A stretch of DNA of 52,561 nt from Pseudomonadota bacterium (GTDB lineage Bacteria > Pseudomonadota > Gammaproteobacteria > Burkholderiales > Rhodocyclaceae), in contig JAGTRU010000027.1 of NCBI GenBank assembly GCA_018261905.1, forward strand, positions 1-52,561, read 5' to 3'. Both the position numbers and the translations under genes were made by a program. The stretch's first letter is position 1. Each line of letters opens with the position of its first letter. The notes below the pieces were generated by a model. It was not told the origin of the DNA and did not search any database. It saw only the letters and a program-made list of their open reading frames with translations. This document shows, in pieces, positions 41,826 through 50,134 of the stretch.

Positions 41826-42005
41826 ATGATTACATTCGCTTGGTTTTTTGCCGTCGCCGGCGGCCTCCTCGCCTGCCTGCTCTTGAGCATGGAAAGTGTG
41901 GGCCGGAAGATGCCCGCCTGGCTTCCGCTCAAGAGGTACATCTGGTGGCTGAGCGTTCTTGTATTTCTTGTCAGCGTGCTGACGATCATCTTCGCCAATA
42001 TCTAG
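41826..42005 (+). CDS. small membrane protein, 59 aa, behind the oxidase genes
   Basis: It has two predicted helices: ITFAWFFAVAGGLLACLLL and YIWWLSVLVFLVSVLTIIF, with a short polar link. Small hydrophobic subunits (CydX, CydH/CydS) often accompany bd oxidases, so an accessory-subunit role is possible. No sequence match to CydX (which has one helix) is seen. The ribosome-binding site is weak. Confidence 0.6.
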   Translation: MITFAWFFAVAGGLLACLLLSMESVGRKMPAWLPLKRYIWWLSVLVFLVSVLTIIFANI

Positions 42006-42013
42006 GAAAGCCA

Positions 42014-42277
42014 ATGCGCACACGCTTCTCGTACCCGGGCGGCAGGGCCGCGCTCACTTCGCGGAAGGGGGACGCGACGACCCGCCCAGAGGATGAGCCG
42101 GCCTGGCGCTATCTCCTGTTCGCCGCTTGCCTCGGCGTGGCTGTACTACTGACGGTAATCGCCGAACACATCGAGCCCAGCGACCGGCAATATTCGTCAG
42201 CCGGCGCGTCACCGTTCAAGGCGACGGGAAGCCCAGTCAGCAAAATGAGTCTCTGCTGCTCTGCAACTCCGCGCTGA
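42014..42277 (+). CDS. small membrane protein, 87 aa, unknown
   Basis: One helix, RYLLFAACLGVAVLLTVIA, separates an Arg-rich N terminus from a C-terminal tail ending in KMSLCCSATPR. AGGAAAG at ideal spacing precedes the ATG, 8 bp after the previous gene, so it may be co-expressed. I do not recognise it. Confidence 0.5.
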   Translation: MRTRFSYPGGRAALTSRKGDATTRPEDEPAWRYLLFAACLGVAVLLTVIAEHIEPSDRQYSSAGASPFKATGSPVSKMSLCCSATPR

Positions 42278-42398
42278 ATTTTCCAGGTTCATGGCTTGTG
42301 CCAGGAGGCGCGGCGAGAACAAAGCCAAGCGATCGGTCGCCGACACTGGCCGGGGAGCTGCGGCGCCCTTCTAGTTGCCCGCCGCCTCAAGCCCGGTG

Positions 42399-42415
42399 TG
42401 CGGCAATATGCCGCA
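42399..42415. promoter_or_regulatory. palindromic operator upstream of NosL-like pair
   Basis: TGCGGCAATATGCCGCA is a perfect 7-bp-arm dyad with a 3-nt centre. It matches the RegR-box pattern with one difference. It lies 65 bp before the nosL-like start codon at 42480, in an otherwise featureless 200-bp space. Confidence 0.62.
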
Positions 42416-42479
42416 GCCCGGCTGCATAAGCCGCGACTAACATAGTCACTCCGTTTTCGCACCCAGGGAGCCAGCAAAA

Positions 42480-43085
42480 ATGAAGCGTCGCGATCTTTTC
42501 AAAATTTCCGCCCTCGCCGGCTTGTCCGCTGTTGCCGGCGCGGCCCGCGCCGAAGCAGCCTGTTCCGCCGACGGCACACCCAACCAGTTCATTCCGAAAA
42601 AGGCGGCCGATGCCAGGCCGCTCGACAACGAACTGACGAAATACGCCAAATGCCCCTACTGCGGCATGGATCGCCAGGAGCACCAGCGCACCCGGATGCT
42701 CGTCCAGTATTCCGACGACCTGGCCGACGGCGTCTGCTCGATTCACTGCCTGTCGCTGAGCCTCGGCCTCAACATCGACCGCGAACCGAAAGTGATTTAT
42801 GGCCCGGATTACGCGTCGACCGTCGAGCCACGCCCGCTGCTGCCGGTCGACCAGCTAACCTACCTGATCGGCGCCGACCTCAAGCATGCGATGACCAAGC
42901 GCAGCAAGCATTCCTTTGCCTCGGCTGACGCCGCCAAGGAGTTTCAGGGCAAGCATGGTGGCACGCTGGCCAAGTTCGACGAGGCCCTGCGCGAGTCCTA
43001 TCTCGACATGGCCGCCGACGCCAGCATGATCCGCAAAATGCGCGCCGAACGCCGCAAACGCGCCGCCGAGCAGAAACAGGGCTGA
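42480..43085 (+). CDS. Tat-exported NosL-like protein with CxxC and CSxHC motifs (3)
   Basis: The 201-aa protein has a twin-arginine leader (MKRRDLFKISALAGLSAVAG), the motif CPYCGMD (Cys 58 and 61) and CSIHC (Cys 86 and 90), with the same 24-residue gap as in the other two paralogues. The rest aligns along its length with the protein at 30950, including the Lys/Arg-rich C terminus. Its stop overlaps the next NosL-like start (TGATG), so two NosL-type proteins are made together. Confidence 0.82.
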   Translation: MKRRDLFKISALAGLSAVAGAARAEAACSADGTPNQFIPKKAADARPLDNELTKYAKCPYCGMDRQEHQRTRMLVQYSDDLADGVCSIHCLSLSLGLNIDREPKVIYGPDYASTVEPRPLLPVDQLTYLIGADLKHAMTKRSKHSFASADAAKEFQGKHGGTLAKFDEALRESYLDMAADASMIRKMRAERRKRAAEQKQG

Positions 43086-43567
43086 TGCGGCGCCGCGCCG
43101 TCCTGGCTTTCTGCCTGAGCCTCTGGGTGAGCACCGCGCTGGCCCAGAGCGTGCCCAAACCGGGCACGAAGGATCTCTGCCCGGTCTGCGGCATGATCGT
43201 CGCGAAGTACCCGAACTGGGTCGCCGTGGTCACCTGGAAGGACGGTCACAGCCATTTTTTCGACGGCGCCAAGGACCTGTTCAAGTTCCTGCACGATCTG
43301 GCCAAATACGCGCCCGGCCATCGCCGGGAAGACATTGCCGGCATTTACGTCACTGATTTCTACAACCTGGAAATAATCGACGCCCGCCGCGCCCTGTTCG
43401 TCGCCGGCTCCGATGTCCTCGGCCCGATGGGCCACGAATTCGTGCCACTGGCCAGCCAGGCCGATGCCGACGATTTCATGAAGGACCACAAGGGGCGCCG
43501 GGTATACGGCTTCAAACAGATCGGCGCAATGCTGCCCGAACGGGTCGACGACGGCAAGTTCGACTGA
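43085..43567 (+). CDS. NosL-family protein (4), closer to classic NosL
   Basis: The 160-aa protein has a Sec-type signal peptide (MRRRAVLAFCLSLWVSTALAQ) and one motif, CPVCGMIVAKYPNW (Cys 32 and 35), as in NosL and related copper chaperones. The C-terminal half has GPMGHEFVPL and DDFMKDHKGRRVYGF, where Met and His could complete a Cu(I) site as known for NosL. It lacks the CSxHC motif of its partner. It is the second gene of a two-gene unit. Confidence 0.85.
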   Translation: MRRRAVLAFCLSLWVSTALAQSVPKPGTKDLCPVCGMIVAKYPNWVAVVTWKDGHSHFFDGAKDLFKFLHDLAKYAPGHRREDIAGIYVTDFYNLEIIDARRALFVAGSDVLGPMGHEFVPLASQADADDFMKDHKGRRVYGFKQIGAMLPERVDDGKFD

Positions 43568-43937
43568 CACACCACAGCAGCGAAGAAAGAAAACGGTGCC
43601 GGCCGGCCTGTTGGTGTAAGCCTGCTTTCCCACTGGCTTTGCTGGCATTCGCTGGCAAGACGCCCATCCCGCGCACGTGCTCAAGGCAGTCGCGGCTTAT
43701 CCGCATCATCGCACCCATGTTCGGCGACGAGAAGCTGGCCACCCCACCCTAGTCGCGACCGAAACCCTGTCCGCGATCGCCTGCCCGCTAGACGGCAGGG
43801 CGGCGCGCGGGCAACGGAGCAGAAAGCCATATTCCGCCGACAAATATCGGAATATCCGGCGCCCCGTCGACTGGCGTGGTGAAGAGGCTCGCCAGCTTGT
43901 CGAGTGTTTCTGCGCTCGGCTCAAACATCGATTCGCG
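43568..43937. other. intergenic region with an inverted repeat
   Basis: No gene is seen. ATATTCCG at 43829-43836 and CGGAATAT at 43848-43855 form an inverted repeat with an 11-nt loop, and the inner part CCGA...TCGG also pairs. It could be a protein-binding site for the tonB operon control region. Confidence 0.4.
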
Positions 43938-43966
43938 GCGGGGTGCGACAACTTGTCGCACCCCGC
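43938..43966. promoter_or_regulatory. 29-bp perfect palindrome upstream of tonB
   Basis: The arms are GCGGGGTGCGACAA and its exact reverse complement, separated by a single C. The inner 17 bp, TGCGACAACTTGTCGCA (43944-43960), belong to the same family as the sites at 22276, 28483 and 42399. It lies about 110 bp before the tonB start and 60 bp before the FNR-like box. Confidence 0.68.
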
Positions 43967-44023
43967 ACAGGGGACGCGACGACTACAATCAAGACACCAT
44001 AACTAATTGATTATTATGATTTT

Positions 44024-44037
44024 TTGATAAACATCAA
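44024..44037 (+). promoter_or_regulatory. FNR/Anr-type box for the tonB operon
   Basis: TTGATAAACATCAA matches the FNR consensus TTGAT-N4-ATCAA perfectly. It lies 41 bp before the tonB start codon in an AT-rich stretch. Anaerobic activation, or repression depending on the transcription start, is expected. Confidence 0.82.
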
Positions 44038-44078
44038 ATTTCAAAGCAAGTAAATACGTACTTTCCCCCATTCAAGAG

Positions 44079-44774
44079 ATGAATTCACCCGAGTCCTGGC
44101 TGACTTATCGGTTGCCCGAACTGCCGCAGTTCCGAGAGATCGCTGCGCGGCCCCGGTCGGTCGAAATTTCGGCGATCTGGGGTCTCGCCGTTCTCGGGCA
44201 TTTACTGTTGCTCTACTTGCTGTTCTCCCTGGCGGTCCACAACGCCCCGACCCAGATGCCGCCCAGCATGAGCGTGCGTCTGCTGCCACTCGCCGAGGAA
44301 AAAAAGGTCGAGCCGGCCAAAGCGCTGCCGCCCAAGCCGGCGCCGCCACAAATACGGCGGCCTCTGCAGCAAGCGCAGCCGGTGCTTGCCGTAACGAATA
44401 GCGCGCCGACCAGCAGCAGTTTTGTTGTGGCTGCACAGCCCGACTCACCGCCGCCCCAGGCCATCGCCGCCGCTCCGGCAGCGCCGCTGGCAGTGGTTGC
44501 GGCGCGTTTCGATGCGGACTACCTGCACAACCCGGCCCCGGCTTACCCGACCCTGTCGCGTCGCCATGGCGAAGAAGGCAAGGTTCTGCTGAAGGTCCGG
44601 GTCAGCGCGCATGGCGCGGCACTCGAGGTGAGCGTTGCCAAATCGAGCGGCTATGGGCGTCTCGATAGCGCCGCCGCCGATGCCGTGGAGCGCTGGCGCT
44701 TTGTAGCCGCGAAACGCGGCGATGAAGCCGTGGATTCGTCGGTGATCGTTCCGATCACTTTTGCACTTGAGTAA
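44079..44774 (+). CDS. tonB: TonB-family energy transducer
   Basis: TonB couples the proton motive force to outer-membrane receptors. This 231-aa protein has one N-terminal helix (AVLGHLLLLYLLFSLAV, about residues 37-53), a Pro/Ala-rich spacer (VEPAKALPPKPAPPQ and following) and a C-terminal TonB domain with YPTLSRRHGEEGKVLLKVRV and YGRLDSAAADAVERWRFVAA. It leads a tonB-exbB-exbD-receptor operon, so it is probably dedicated to that receptor. Confidence 0.92.
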   Translation: MNSPESWLTYRLPELPQFREIAARPRSVEISAIWGLAVLGHLLLLYLLFSLAVHNAPTQMPPSMSVRLLPLAEEKKVEPAKALPPKPAPPQIRRPLQQAQPVLAVTNSAPTSSSFVVAAQPDSPPPQAIAAAPAAPLAVVAARFDADYLHNPAPAYPTLSRRHGEEGKVLLKVRVSAHGAALEVSVAKSSGYGRLDSAAADAVERWRFVAAKRGDEAVDSSVIVPITFALE

Positions 44775-44788
44775 GGAAAGGAAAAGAT

Positions 44789-45523
44789 ATGCCATCACCA
44801 ATGGGCCTTGCCCACTTCTGGAACCAGGGGGATCTGGTCACCCACTGCACCGCGCTCATCCTGGCCCTGCTCTCGCTGATTTCTTGGACGGTGATCCTGG
44901 GCAAATTGATCTCCACCTGGCGCGCCTCCCGGTCGCAGGAAAAGGCCCTGGCCGGTTTCTGGAGTGCCAACTCCTTGCCGGAAGCGCTGGAAACCCTGCG
45001 CCGCGACGATCCCTCCGGGATTTTTGCCGACCTCGCCCTGACCGGGGCGCACTCGGCGCAGGCACATCAACAAAATGCGGCACGCGGCATCGGCGCCGGG
45101 GTCAATGCCAGCGAATTCCTGACGCGCTCGCTGCGCTCCCACATCCTCCATACCCAGGCCAAAATCGAACACGGGCTGACCTTTCTCGCCTCGGTCGGCT
45201 CGACGGCTCCGTTCATCGGGCTGTTCGGTACGGTCTGGGGGATTTATCACGCCCTGGTCGGCCTGGCCGGGGCGACCCAGGTGGTCCTCGACAAGGTCGC
45301 GGGCCCGGTTGGCGAAGCGCTGATCATGACGGCGGCCGGCCTTTTCGTCGCCATTCCCGCGGTGCTCGCCTACAACGCCTTTACTCGCGCCAATCGCCTG
45401 GTTTCCGTGCAACTCGACGGCTTTGCCCATGACCTGCATGCTTATCTGACGACCGGGGTGCGGGTCGGCGGCCATGGCAACCTGGTCGATCTGGGCGCCG
45501 CCCGCGGTATTCGGGCGAATTGA
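44789..45523 (+). CDS. exbB: ExbB/TolQ/MotA-family proton channel protein
   Basis: Three helices are seen, with the family block FLASVGSTAPFIGLFGTVWGIYHAL and EALIMTAAGLFVAIPAVLAYNAF. ExbB forms the pentameric proton channel with ExbD that powers TonB. 244 aa, normal for ExbB. AAGGAAAGG precedes the ATG, 14 bp after tonB. Confidence 0.95.
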   Translation: MPSPMGLAHFWNQGDLVTHCTALILALLSLISWTVILGKLISTWRASRSQEKALAGFWSANSLPEALETLRRDDPSGIFADLALTGAHSAQAHQQNAARGIGAGVNASEFLTRSLRSHILHTQAKIEHGLTFLASVGSTAPFIGLFGTVWGIYHALVGLAGATQVVLDKVAGPVGEALIMTAAGLFVAIPAVLAYNAFTRANRLVSVQLDGFAHDLHAYLTTGVRVGGHGNLVDLGAARGIRAN

Positions 45524-45525
45524 TC

Positions 45526-45936
45526 ATGGCCTTCGGAAGCTTCGACGAAAACGGCGCCGGCCAGCCGATGGCCGAGATCAACACGACACCGCTGGTGGAC
45601 GTGATGTTGGTGCTGCTGGTGATTTTCATCATCACCGCGCCCCTCTTCCATCAGGCCGTACCGATCGATCTGCCGCAGGTCAGCGCGACAAAGCTCGACG
45701 ACAAGCCGGAGGTGATCCAGCTAGCCATTGACGCCGACGGGAAAATTTTCTGGAACGGCGAAACCATTTCCCGGGATGCGCTGGATGCCCAATTTGCCGC
45801 CGCCAGCCCGCGTCAGCCGGAGCTGCACCTGCGGGCCGACCGGGCCGTGCGCTACGAGAAAGTGGCCGACGTCATGGCGGCTGCCCAACGCGCCAGCATC
45901 AGCAAGATCGCTTTTCTCACCGAACCGGCGCACTAG
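45526..45936 (+). CDS. exbD: ExbD/TolR-family proton channel protein
   Basis: One N-terminal helix (VDVMLVLLVIFIITAPLF) contains the essential Asp (NTTPLVDVML). The periplasmic domain ends ADRAVRYEKVADVMAAAQRA. It is 136 aa. ATG 45526 lies 2 bp after the exbB stop. Confidence 0.95.
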   Translation: MAFGSFDENGAGQPMAEINTTPLVDVMLVLLVIFIITAPLFHQAVPIDLPQVSATKLDDKPEVIQLAIDADGKIFWNGETISRDALDAQFAAASPRQPELHLRADRAVRYEKVADVMAAAQRASISKIAFLTEPAH

Positions 45937-45991
45937 ACGCCGTAATTTTCGGTTCCCGACAACGGAATAGTAATTTTTTGGGGGTTTCAAA

Positions 45992-48379
45992 ATGGCGCAA
46001 CAGACTTTCCGGCTGAACAGTATTTGCCTGGCGCTCATCGCCGCTTTTTCGCAAGCCACCGTGGCGCACGCCGAAAACCCGGCCGATGAAAAACAGTTGG
46101 GCGAAATGGTCGTCAAGAGCGGCAAACCCGCCGTGCCGAAAAACCTGCCGGCAAGCACGGAAGGGGTCAGCGCCCAACAGATCGCCGAAACCACCAACGC
46201 CGTCACCACCGCCGAAATGATCGAGTACCTGCCCAGCGTCCACGTGCGCGAGCGCTATATCGGCGACCGCAACGCCATCGTCCAGATGCGCACCAATTCG
46301 GCGATATCCAGCGCGCAGACCATCGTCTATGCGGATGGCCTGCTGCTTTCCAATTTCACCCACAACAGTTTCTCCACCCCGCCGCGCTGGGGCATGGTCT
46401 CGCCCGAAGAGATCGAGCGCATCGACGTCATCTACGGCCCGTTCTCCGCCCTCTACCCGGGCAATTCGATGAGCGGCGTGGTGCTGATGACGACCCGCAT
46501 GCCGGAACGCTTCGAAGCGCACGCCAAGGTCGATACCTTCGGCGAGCGCTTCAAGCTTTACGGCACCGACAAGGATTTCGTCGGCGCCCATGGCAGTGCC
46601 TCGGCCGGCGGCAGAACCGGCGACTGGTCGTTCTGGATGAGTGGCGACTACCTCAACAACCACGGCCACCCGATGACCTTCGGCAACGCCACCCGGGTCA
46701 GCCCGCAACCCGCTGCGGGCACGCCGTTCACCACCGTCAGCGGCGGCTACCGGGACATCGACACCACTGGTGCGCCGCGGATCATCACCAGTTCGATCGG
46801 CGCCGACCATACCGTGCAGGACATCGGCAAGATCAAGGTGGCCTACGATTTTTCACCGGCCATCCGGGCGACCTATAGCCTGGGCTACTGGCAGAACACC
46901 AGCGACACGACAGTCGCCAGCTACCTGCAAGATGCGGCGGGAAACCCGGTCTACAACACCACGCTTACTGGAACCGGACCGGAGCGCTACGTCAAATTCG
47001 CTGGCGATTCGACCTATTACACGCTTTCCGGCACCGGCCCGAATTCCAGCACCAGCCCGACGCATTCGGAAAGCGAACACTGGATGCACGGCCTCGCCGT
47101 AAAATCCAATACCCAGGGCGCCTGGGATGGCGAAGCGGTGCTCAGTTTTTACAATCAGAACAAGGACATTTCGCGCTCAGCCAGCAATACCGGCAGCTTG
47201 TTCGACTCGGGCACGGGGCAGGTCAAGCCCGGTGGGCAGGTCACTTTTGCCGACGGCACCGGCTGGGAAACCCTCGATCTGCGCGGCGAATGGCGCCCCT
47301 CCGGCAACCTGCAGAGCGCCCATCAGGTGAGCTTCGGCTATCACTACGATCGCTACACGCTGAGTTCCGACACCTTCAACACCCGCGACTGGCTGAACGG
47401 TCCCGCCGGCGCCCTGACCAGCAACTCGAAGGGCAAGACGGAAACCCAGGGCCTCTACCTGCAGGATGCCTGGCGTTTTGCCCCGGCCTGGCAACTCGTG
47501 CTGGGCGGGCGCCAGGAGCACTGGACAGCCTTCGACGGTAGCAATTTCAGCGCCACCAACCCGGCCCCGACGCCGCAAAATGTCGTCTATGCCGATCGCA
47601 GCGCCTCGGCCTTTTCGCCCAAGGCCTCCCTTTCCTTCGAAGCGGCCGAGGATTGGAACCTGCGGGCATCGTTCGGCAAGGCCTATCGCTTCCCGACGGT
47701 TTCCGAGCTGTTTCAGCTAATCAATTTCGGGCCGGGCACGCAACGCACCAACGATCCGAATCTGAAACCCGAGCAGGTGCGTTCCGCCGAGCTCACCGCC
47801 GAACACAGTTTCGGCAACGCGCTGTGGCGTACTTCGCTGTTTCGGGAGGATAAGCGCGACGGTCTGATTTCCCAGATCGACACCACGGTGTTCCCCAACG
47901 TCACGAGCGTCCAGAACGTCGACAAGATCATCACCACCGGGATCGAAATGGCGCTCCAGGCCAGCGATCTGTGGATTCGCGGCTTTGACCTCTCGGGCAG
48001 CGTCACCTACACCGATTCGGTAATCAAGCGTAACTCGCGCAATCCCGCCGTGGTCGGCCGCGACCAGCCGCGCATCCCCGACTGGCGGGCCAGCCTGCTC
48101 GCGACTTACCGCGCTTCCGACCAGCTTTCCGTGAGCATGGCCGTGCGCTACAGCGGCCGGCAATGGGCCAGCCTCGCCTACACCGATATCAATCCCGACG
48201 TGTATGGCACCCCGGGGGTGAGCTCCTATACGGTCATCGATGCCAAGGTGCTTTACCATGTCGCCAAGCAATGGACGGGCGCGCTGGGGGTCAATAATCT
48301 CGGCAACTACAAGTACTACGTTCAGCCCAATCCCTACCCGCAACGAACCCTGTTCGCCAGCCTGAAATTCGATTATTGA
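45992..48379 (+). CDS. TonB-dependent receptor without STN domain
   Basis: The signal peptide ends near VAHA. The TonB-box region GEMVVKS and plug (TTAEMIEYLPSVHVRERYIG, IYGPFSALYPGNSMSGVVLMT) lead to a barrel ending TLFASLKFDY. It is 795 aa. With no signalling domain, control is likely through the operon promoter (FNR box and palindrome). The substrate is not shown by sequence. Copper or a metal chelate is suggested by the Cys-rich propeller and thioredoxin genes that follow, which is inference. Confidence 0.9.
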   Translation: MAQQTFRLNSICLALIAAFSQATVAHAENPADEKQLGEMVVKSGKPAVPKNLPASTEGVSAQQIAETTNAVTTAEMIEYLPSVHVRERYIGDRNAIVQMRTNSAISSAQTIVYADGLLLSNFTHNSFSTPPRWGMVSPEEIERIDVIYGPFSALYPGNSMSGVVLMTTRMPERFEAHAKVDTFGERFKLYGTDKDFVGAHGSASAGGRTGDWSFWMSGDYLNNHGHPMTFGNATRVSPQPAAGTPFTTVSGGYRDIDTTGAPRIITSSIGADHTVQDIGKIKVAYDFSPAIRATYSLGYWQNTSDTTVASYLQDAAGNPVYNTTLTGTGPERYVKFAGDSTYYTLSGTGPNSSTSPTHSESEHWMHGLAVKSNTQGAWDGEAVLSFYNQNKDISRSASNTGSLFDSGTGQVKPGGQVTFADGTGWETLDLRGEWRPSGNLQSAHQVSFGYHYDRYTLSSDTFNTRDWLNGPAGALTSNSKGKTETQGLYLQDAWRFAPAWQLVLGGRQEHWTAFDGSNFSATNPAPTPQNVVYADRSASAFSPKASLSFEAAEDWNLRASFGKAYRFPTVSELFQLINFGPGTQRTNDPNLKPEQVRSAELTAEHSFGNALWRTSLFREDKRDGLISQIDTTVFPNVTSVQNVDKIITTGIEMALQASDLWIRGFDLSGSVTYTDSVIKRNSRNPAVVGRDQPRIPDWRASLLATYRASDQLSVSMAVRYSGRQWASLAYTDINPDVYGTPGVSSYTVIDAKVLYHVAKQWTGALGVNNLGNYKYYVQPNPYPQRTLFASLKFDY

Positions 48380-48386
48380 GGTTCCC

Positions 48387-49589
48387 ATGCGCCATTTCAA
48401 ATTTTCCTGCCTGCTGGGCGCCACCATGGCGGCGCTTGTTTTCGGCTCGGCCGCGGCGGCCGAGGAGCGTCATCAGCACGCCATGAGCGAACGGCCAGTG
48501 CGCGTCGAGCTCGGCAGCACGCCGGCCTTCGGGCCGGATGGCGCGCTCTATGTGGCCAGCAAGCGAGGCGAGCATGTGGTGGTCGAACGCAGTAGCGACC
48601 TGGCACAAACCTGGGACGCACCGCGCGTGGTCAATGCCGATCCGGAAGCCATTTCGGCCGATGGTGAAAACCGCCCAAAAATTGCCTTTGCCAGGGATGG
48701 CAGCCTGCTCGTCTCGTGGACCAAGCCGTTGTCGAAGCCCTATGCCGGAGAAATCCGTTTTGCCCGCGCCGATGACGGAAAGAACTTCTCGGCGCCCATC
48801 ACCGTGCATCAGGATCGCCGCGAAATCACCCACCGTTTCGAATCGATGGCGGTCGGCCAGGAGGGCCAGATCCTCATTGCCTGGGTCGATAAACGGGACC
48901 TGGAAGCAAGCGGCGGCAAGAAAGACGCCTATCGGGGCGCCGCCATTTACGCCGCCACTTCGCTTGACGGCGGACGCAGCTTTCAGACGGAACACAAGGT
49001 CGCCGACCATTCCTGCGAATGCTGCCGGATTGCCATCGCCCACGACCGGGACGGCGCGCTGCTCCTGTTGTGGCGCCACGTCTTTGCGCCGAACGAACGC
49101 GACCACGCCATGGCCCGCCTGAACCCCGACGGCACGCCGGCGAGCGTGCAGCGGGCAACCTTCGACCACTGGAAAATCGATGCCTGCCCGCATCATGGCC
49201 CGTCGCTGGTAGTCGATGAAAACGGCGTGCGCCATGCCGTCTGGTTCAACATGACAGAGGGCAAAGCGCCGGTGCACTACGGACGACTTATCGACCGGGG
49301 CAATGCCTTGGTGGTCGAAGGGCAAATAAGCGTCGGCGGGCCGCGGGCCGCCCATGCCGACATCGCTAGCGCAGCCGGCAGGCTGGGAATTGTCTGGAAG
49401 GAATTCGATGGCGAGCGGACCAATTTATTCGCCATGCTTTCCGTTGACGGTGGCAAAAGCTTCCGTACATTACCCCTCGCTGCCACAGCGGGTAGCTCGG
49501 ACCAGCCGCGAATTATTCTTCGCCAGGCGACGCTTTTCGCCTTCTGGCGTACTGAAAACGAAGGTTTTCGCGTGATCGAGCTGCCATGA
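48387..49589 (+). CDS. exported sialidase-like beta-propeller with CxCC motif
   Basis: After a signal peptide (ATMAALVFGSAAAAEERHQ) the 400-aa protein has repeated propeller blades of the BNR/sialidase type, such as RSSDLAQTWDAPRVV, SLDGGRSFQTEHKV and SVDGGKSFRTLPL. A distinct motif HSCECCRIAIAHD at about residues 208-220 and a later DACPHHGPSLVVDENG hold Cys and His that could bind a metal. Catalytic sialidase residues are not evident, so an enzyme of sialic acid is unlikely. It lies between the receptor gene and a thioredoxin gene (overlap ATGA). Confidence 0.75.
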   Translation: MRHFKFSCLLGATMAALVFGSAAAAEERHQHAMSERPVRVELGSTPAFGPDGALYVASKRGEHVVVERSSDLAQTWDAPRVVNADPEAISADGENRPKIAFARDGSLLVSWTKPLSKPYAGEIRFARADDGKNFSAPITVHQDRREITHRFESMAVGQEGQILIAWVDKRDLEASGGKKDAYRGAAIYAATSLDGGRSFQTEHKVADHSCECCRIAIAHDRDGALLLLWRHVFAPNERDHAMARLNPDGTPASVQRATFDHWKIDACPHHGPSLVVDENGVRHAVWFNMTEGKAPVHYGRLIDRGNALVVEGQISVGGPRAAHADIASAAGRLGIVWKEFDGERTNLFAMLSVDGGKSFRTLPLAATAGSSDQPRIILRQATLFAFWRTENEGFRVIELP

Positions 49590-50053
49590 GCAAAGGTTGC
49601 TTCGCCCTCCTTGCCTGCCTGCTTGCCCTGCCGCTGCAGGCTACCGAATTCGCCCCGCTGGACCGGAACGCTGCCCGTCAACTGCTCGATCCGGCAAACC
49701 ACCGGCAGCCGACGGTGGTAACGCTGTGGTCGGCCGATTGCAGTTACTGCAAGAAAAACCTGCAATTGCTTTCGTCACTACGCAAAAACAACAAGCAGCT
49801 CAAGGTGATTTCCATCGCCGCCGAGGCAGCCGGCACCGCACAGGAACAGGCCATCGATCGCTACGCGCTGCCCGAGCCGCATTATGCCTACGGCGCGGAC
49901 AACCCGGAGGCGATTGCCTACGCTATCGATCCGGATTGGGCGGGCGAGCTGCCGCGAACTTTTCTCTTCGACGGCCACGGCCATCTGGAAAAGGTTTCGG
50001 GTGTCATCTCCGTGGGGCGCATTGAAAAAGCGACGGGCTTGCGCTTCCAATAA
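49586..50053 (+). CDS. periplasmic TlpA/thioredoxin-like protein
   Basis: The signal peptide is CFALLACLLALPLQA. The thioredoxin-like fold has active site SADCSYCKKNLQLL (CSYC near residues 52-55) and a cis-Pro region GELPRTFLFDGHGHLE. It is 155 aa. It may reduce Cys of the propeller protein or of a metal site. It ends the tonB operon. Beyond it, between 50054 and 50134, are small GC dyads but no T-rich terminator. Confidence 0.85.
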   Translation: MSKGCFALLACLLALPLQATEFAPLDRNAARQLLDPANHRQPTVVTLWSADCSYCKKNLQLLSSLRKNNKQLKVISIAAEAAGTAQEQAIDRYALPEPHYAYGADNPEAIAYAIDPDWAGELPRTFLFDGHGHLEKVSGVISVGRIEKATGLRFQ

Positions 50054-50134
50054 AGCGATGTCGCCGACATCTCCCACCGGCTAGCCGGCAACGCCCAAAA
50101 TTCGCTTGAACTCACGCCGCCAATGGTTGTCGAT

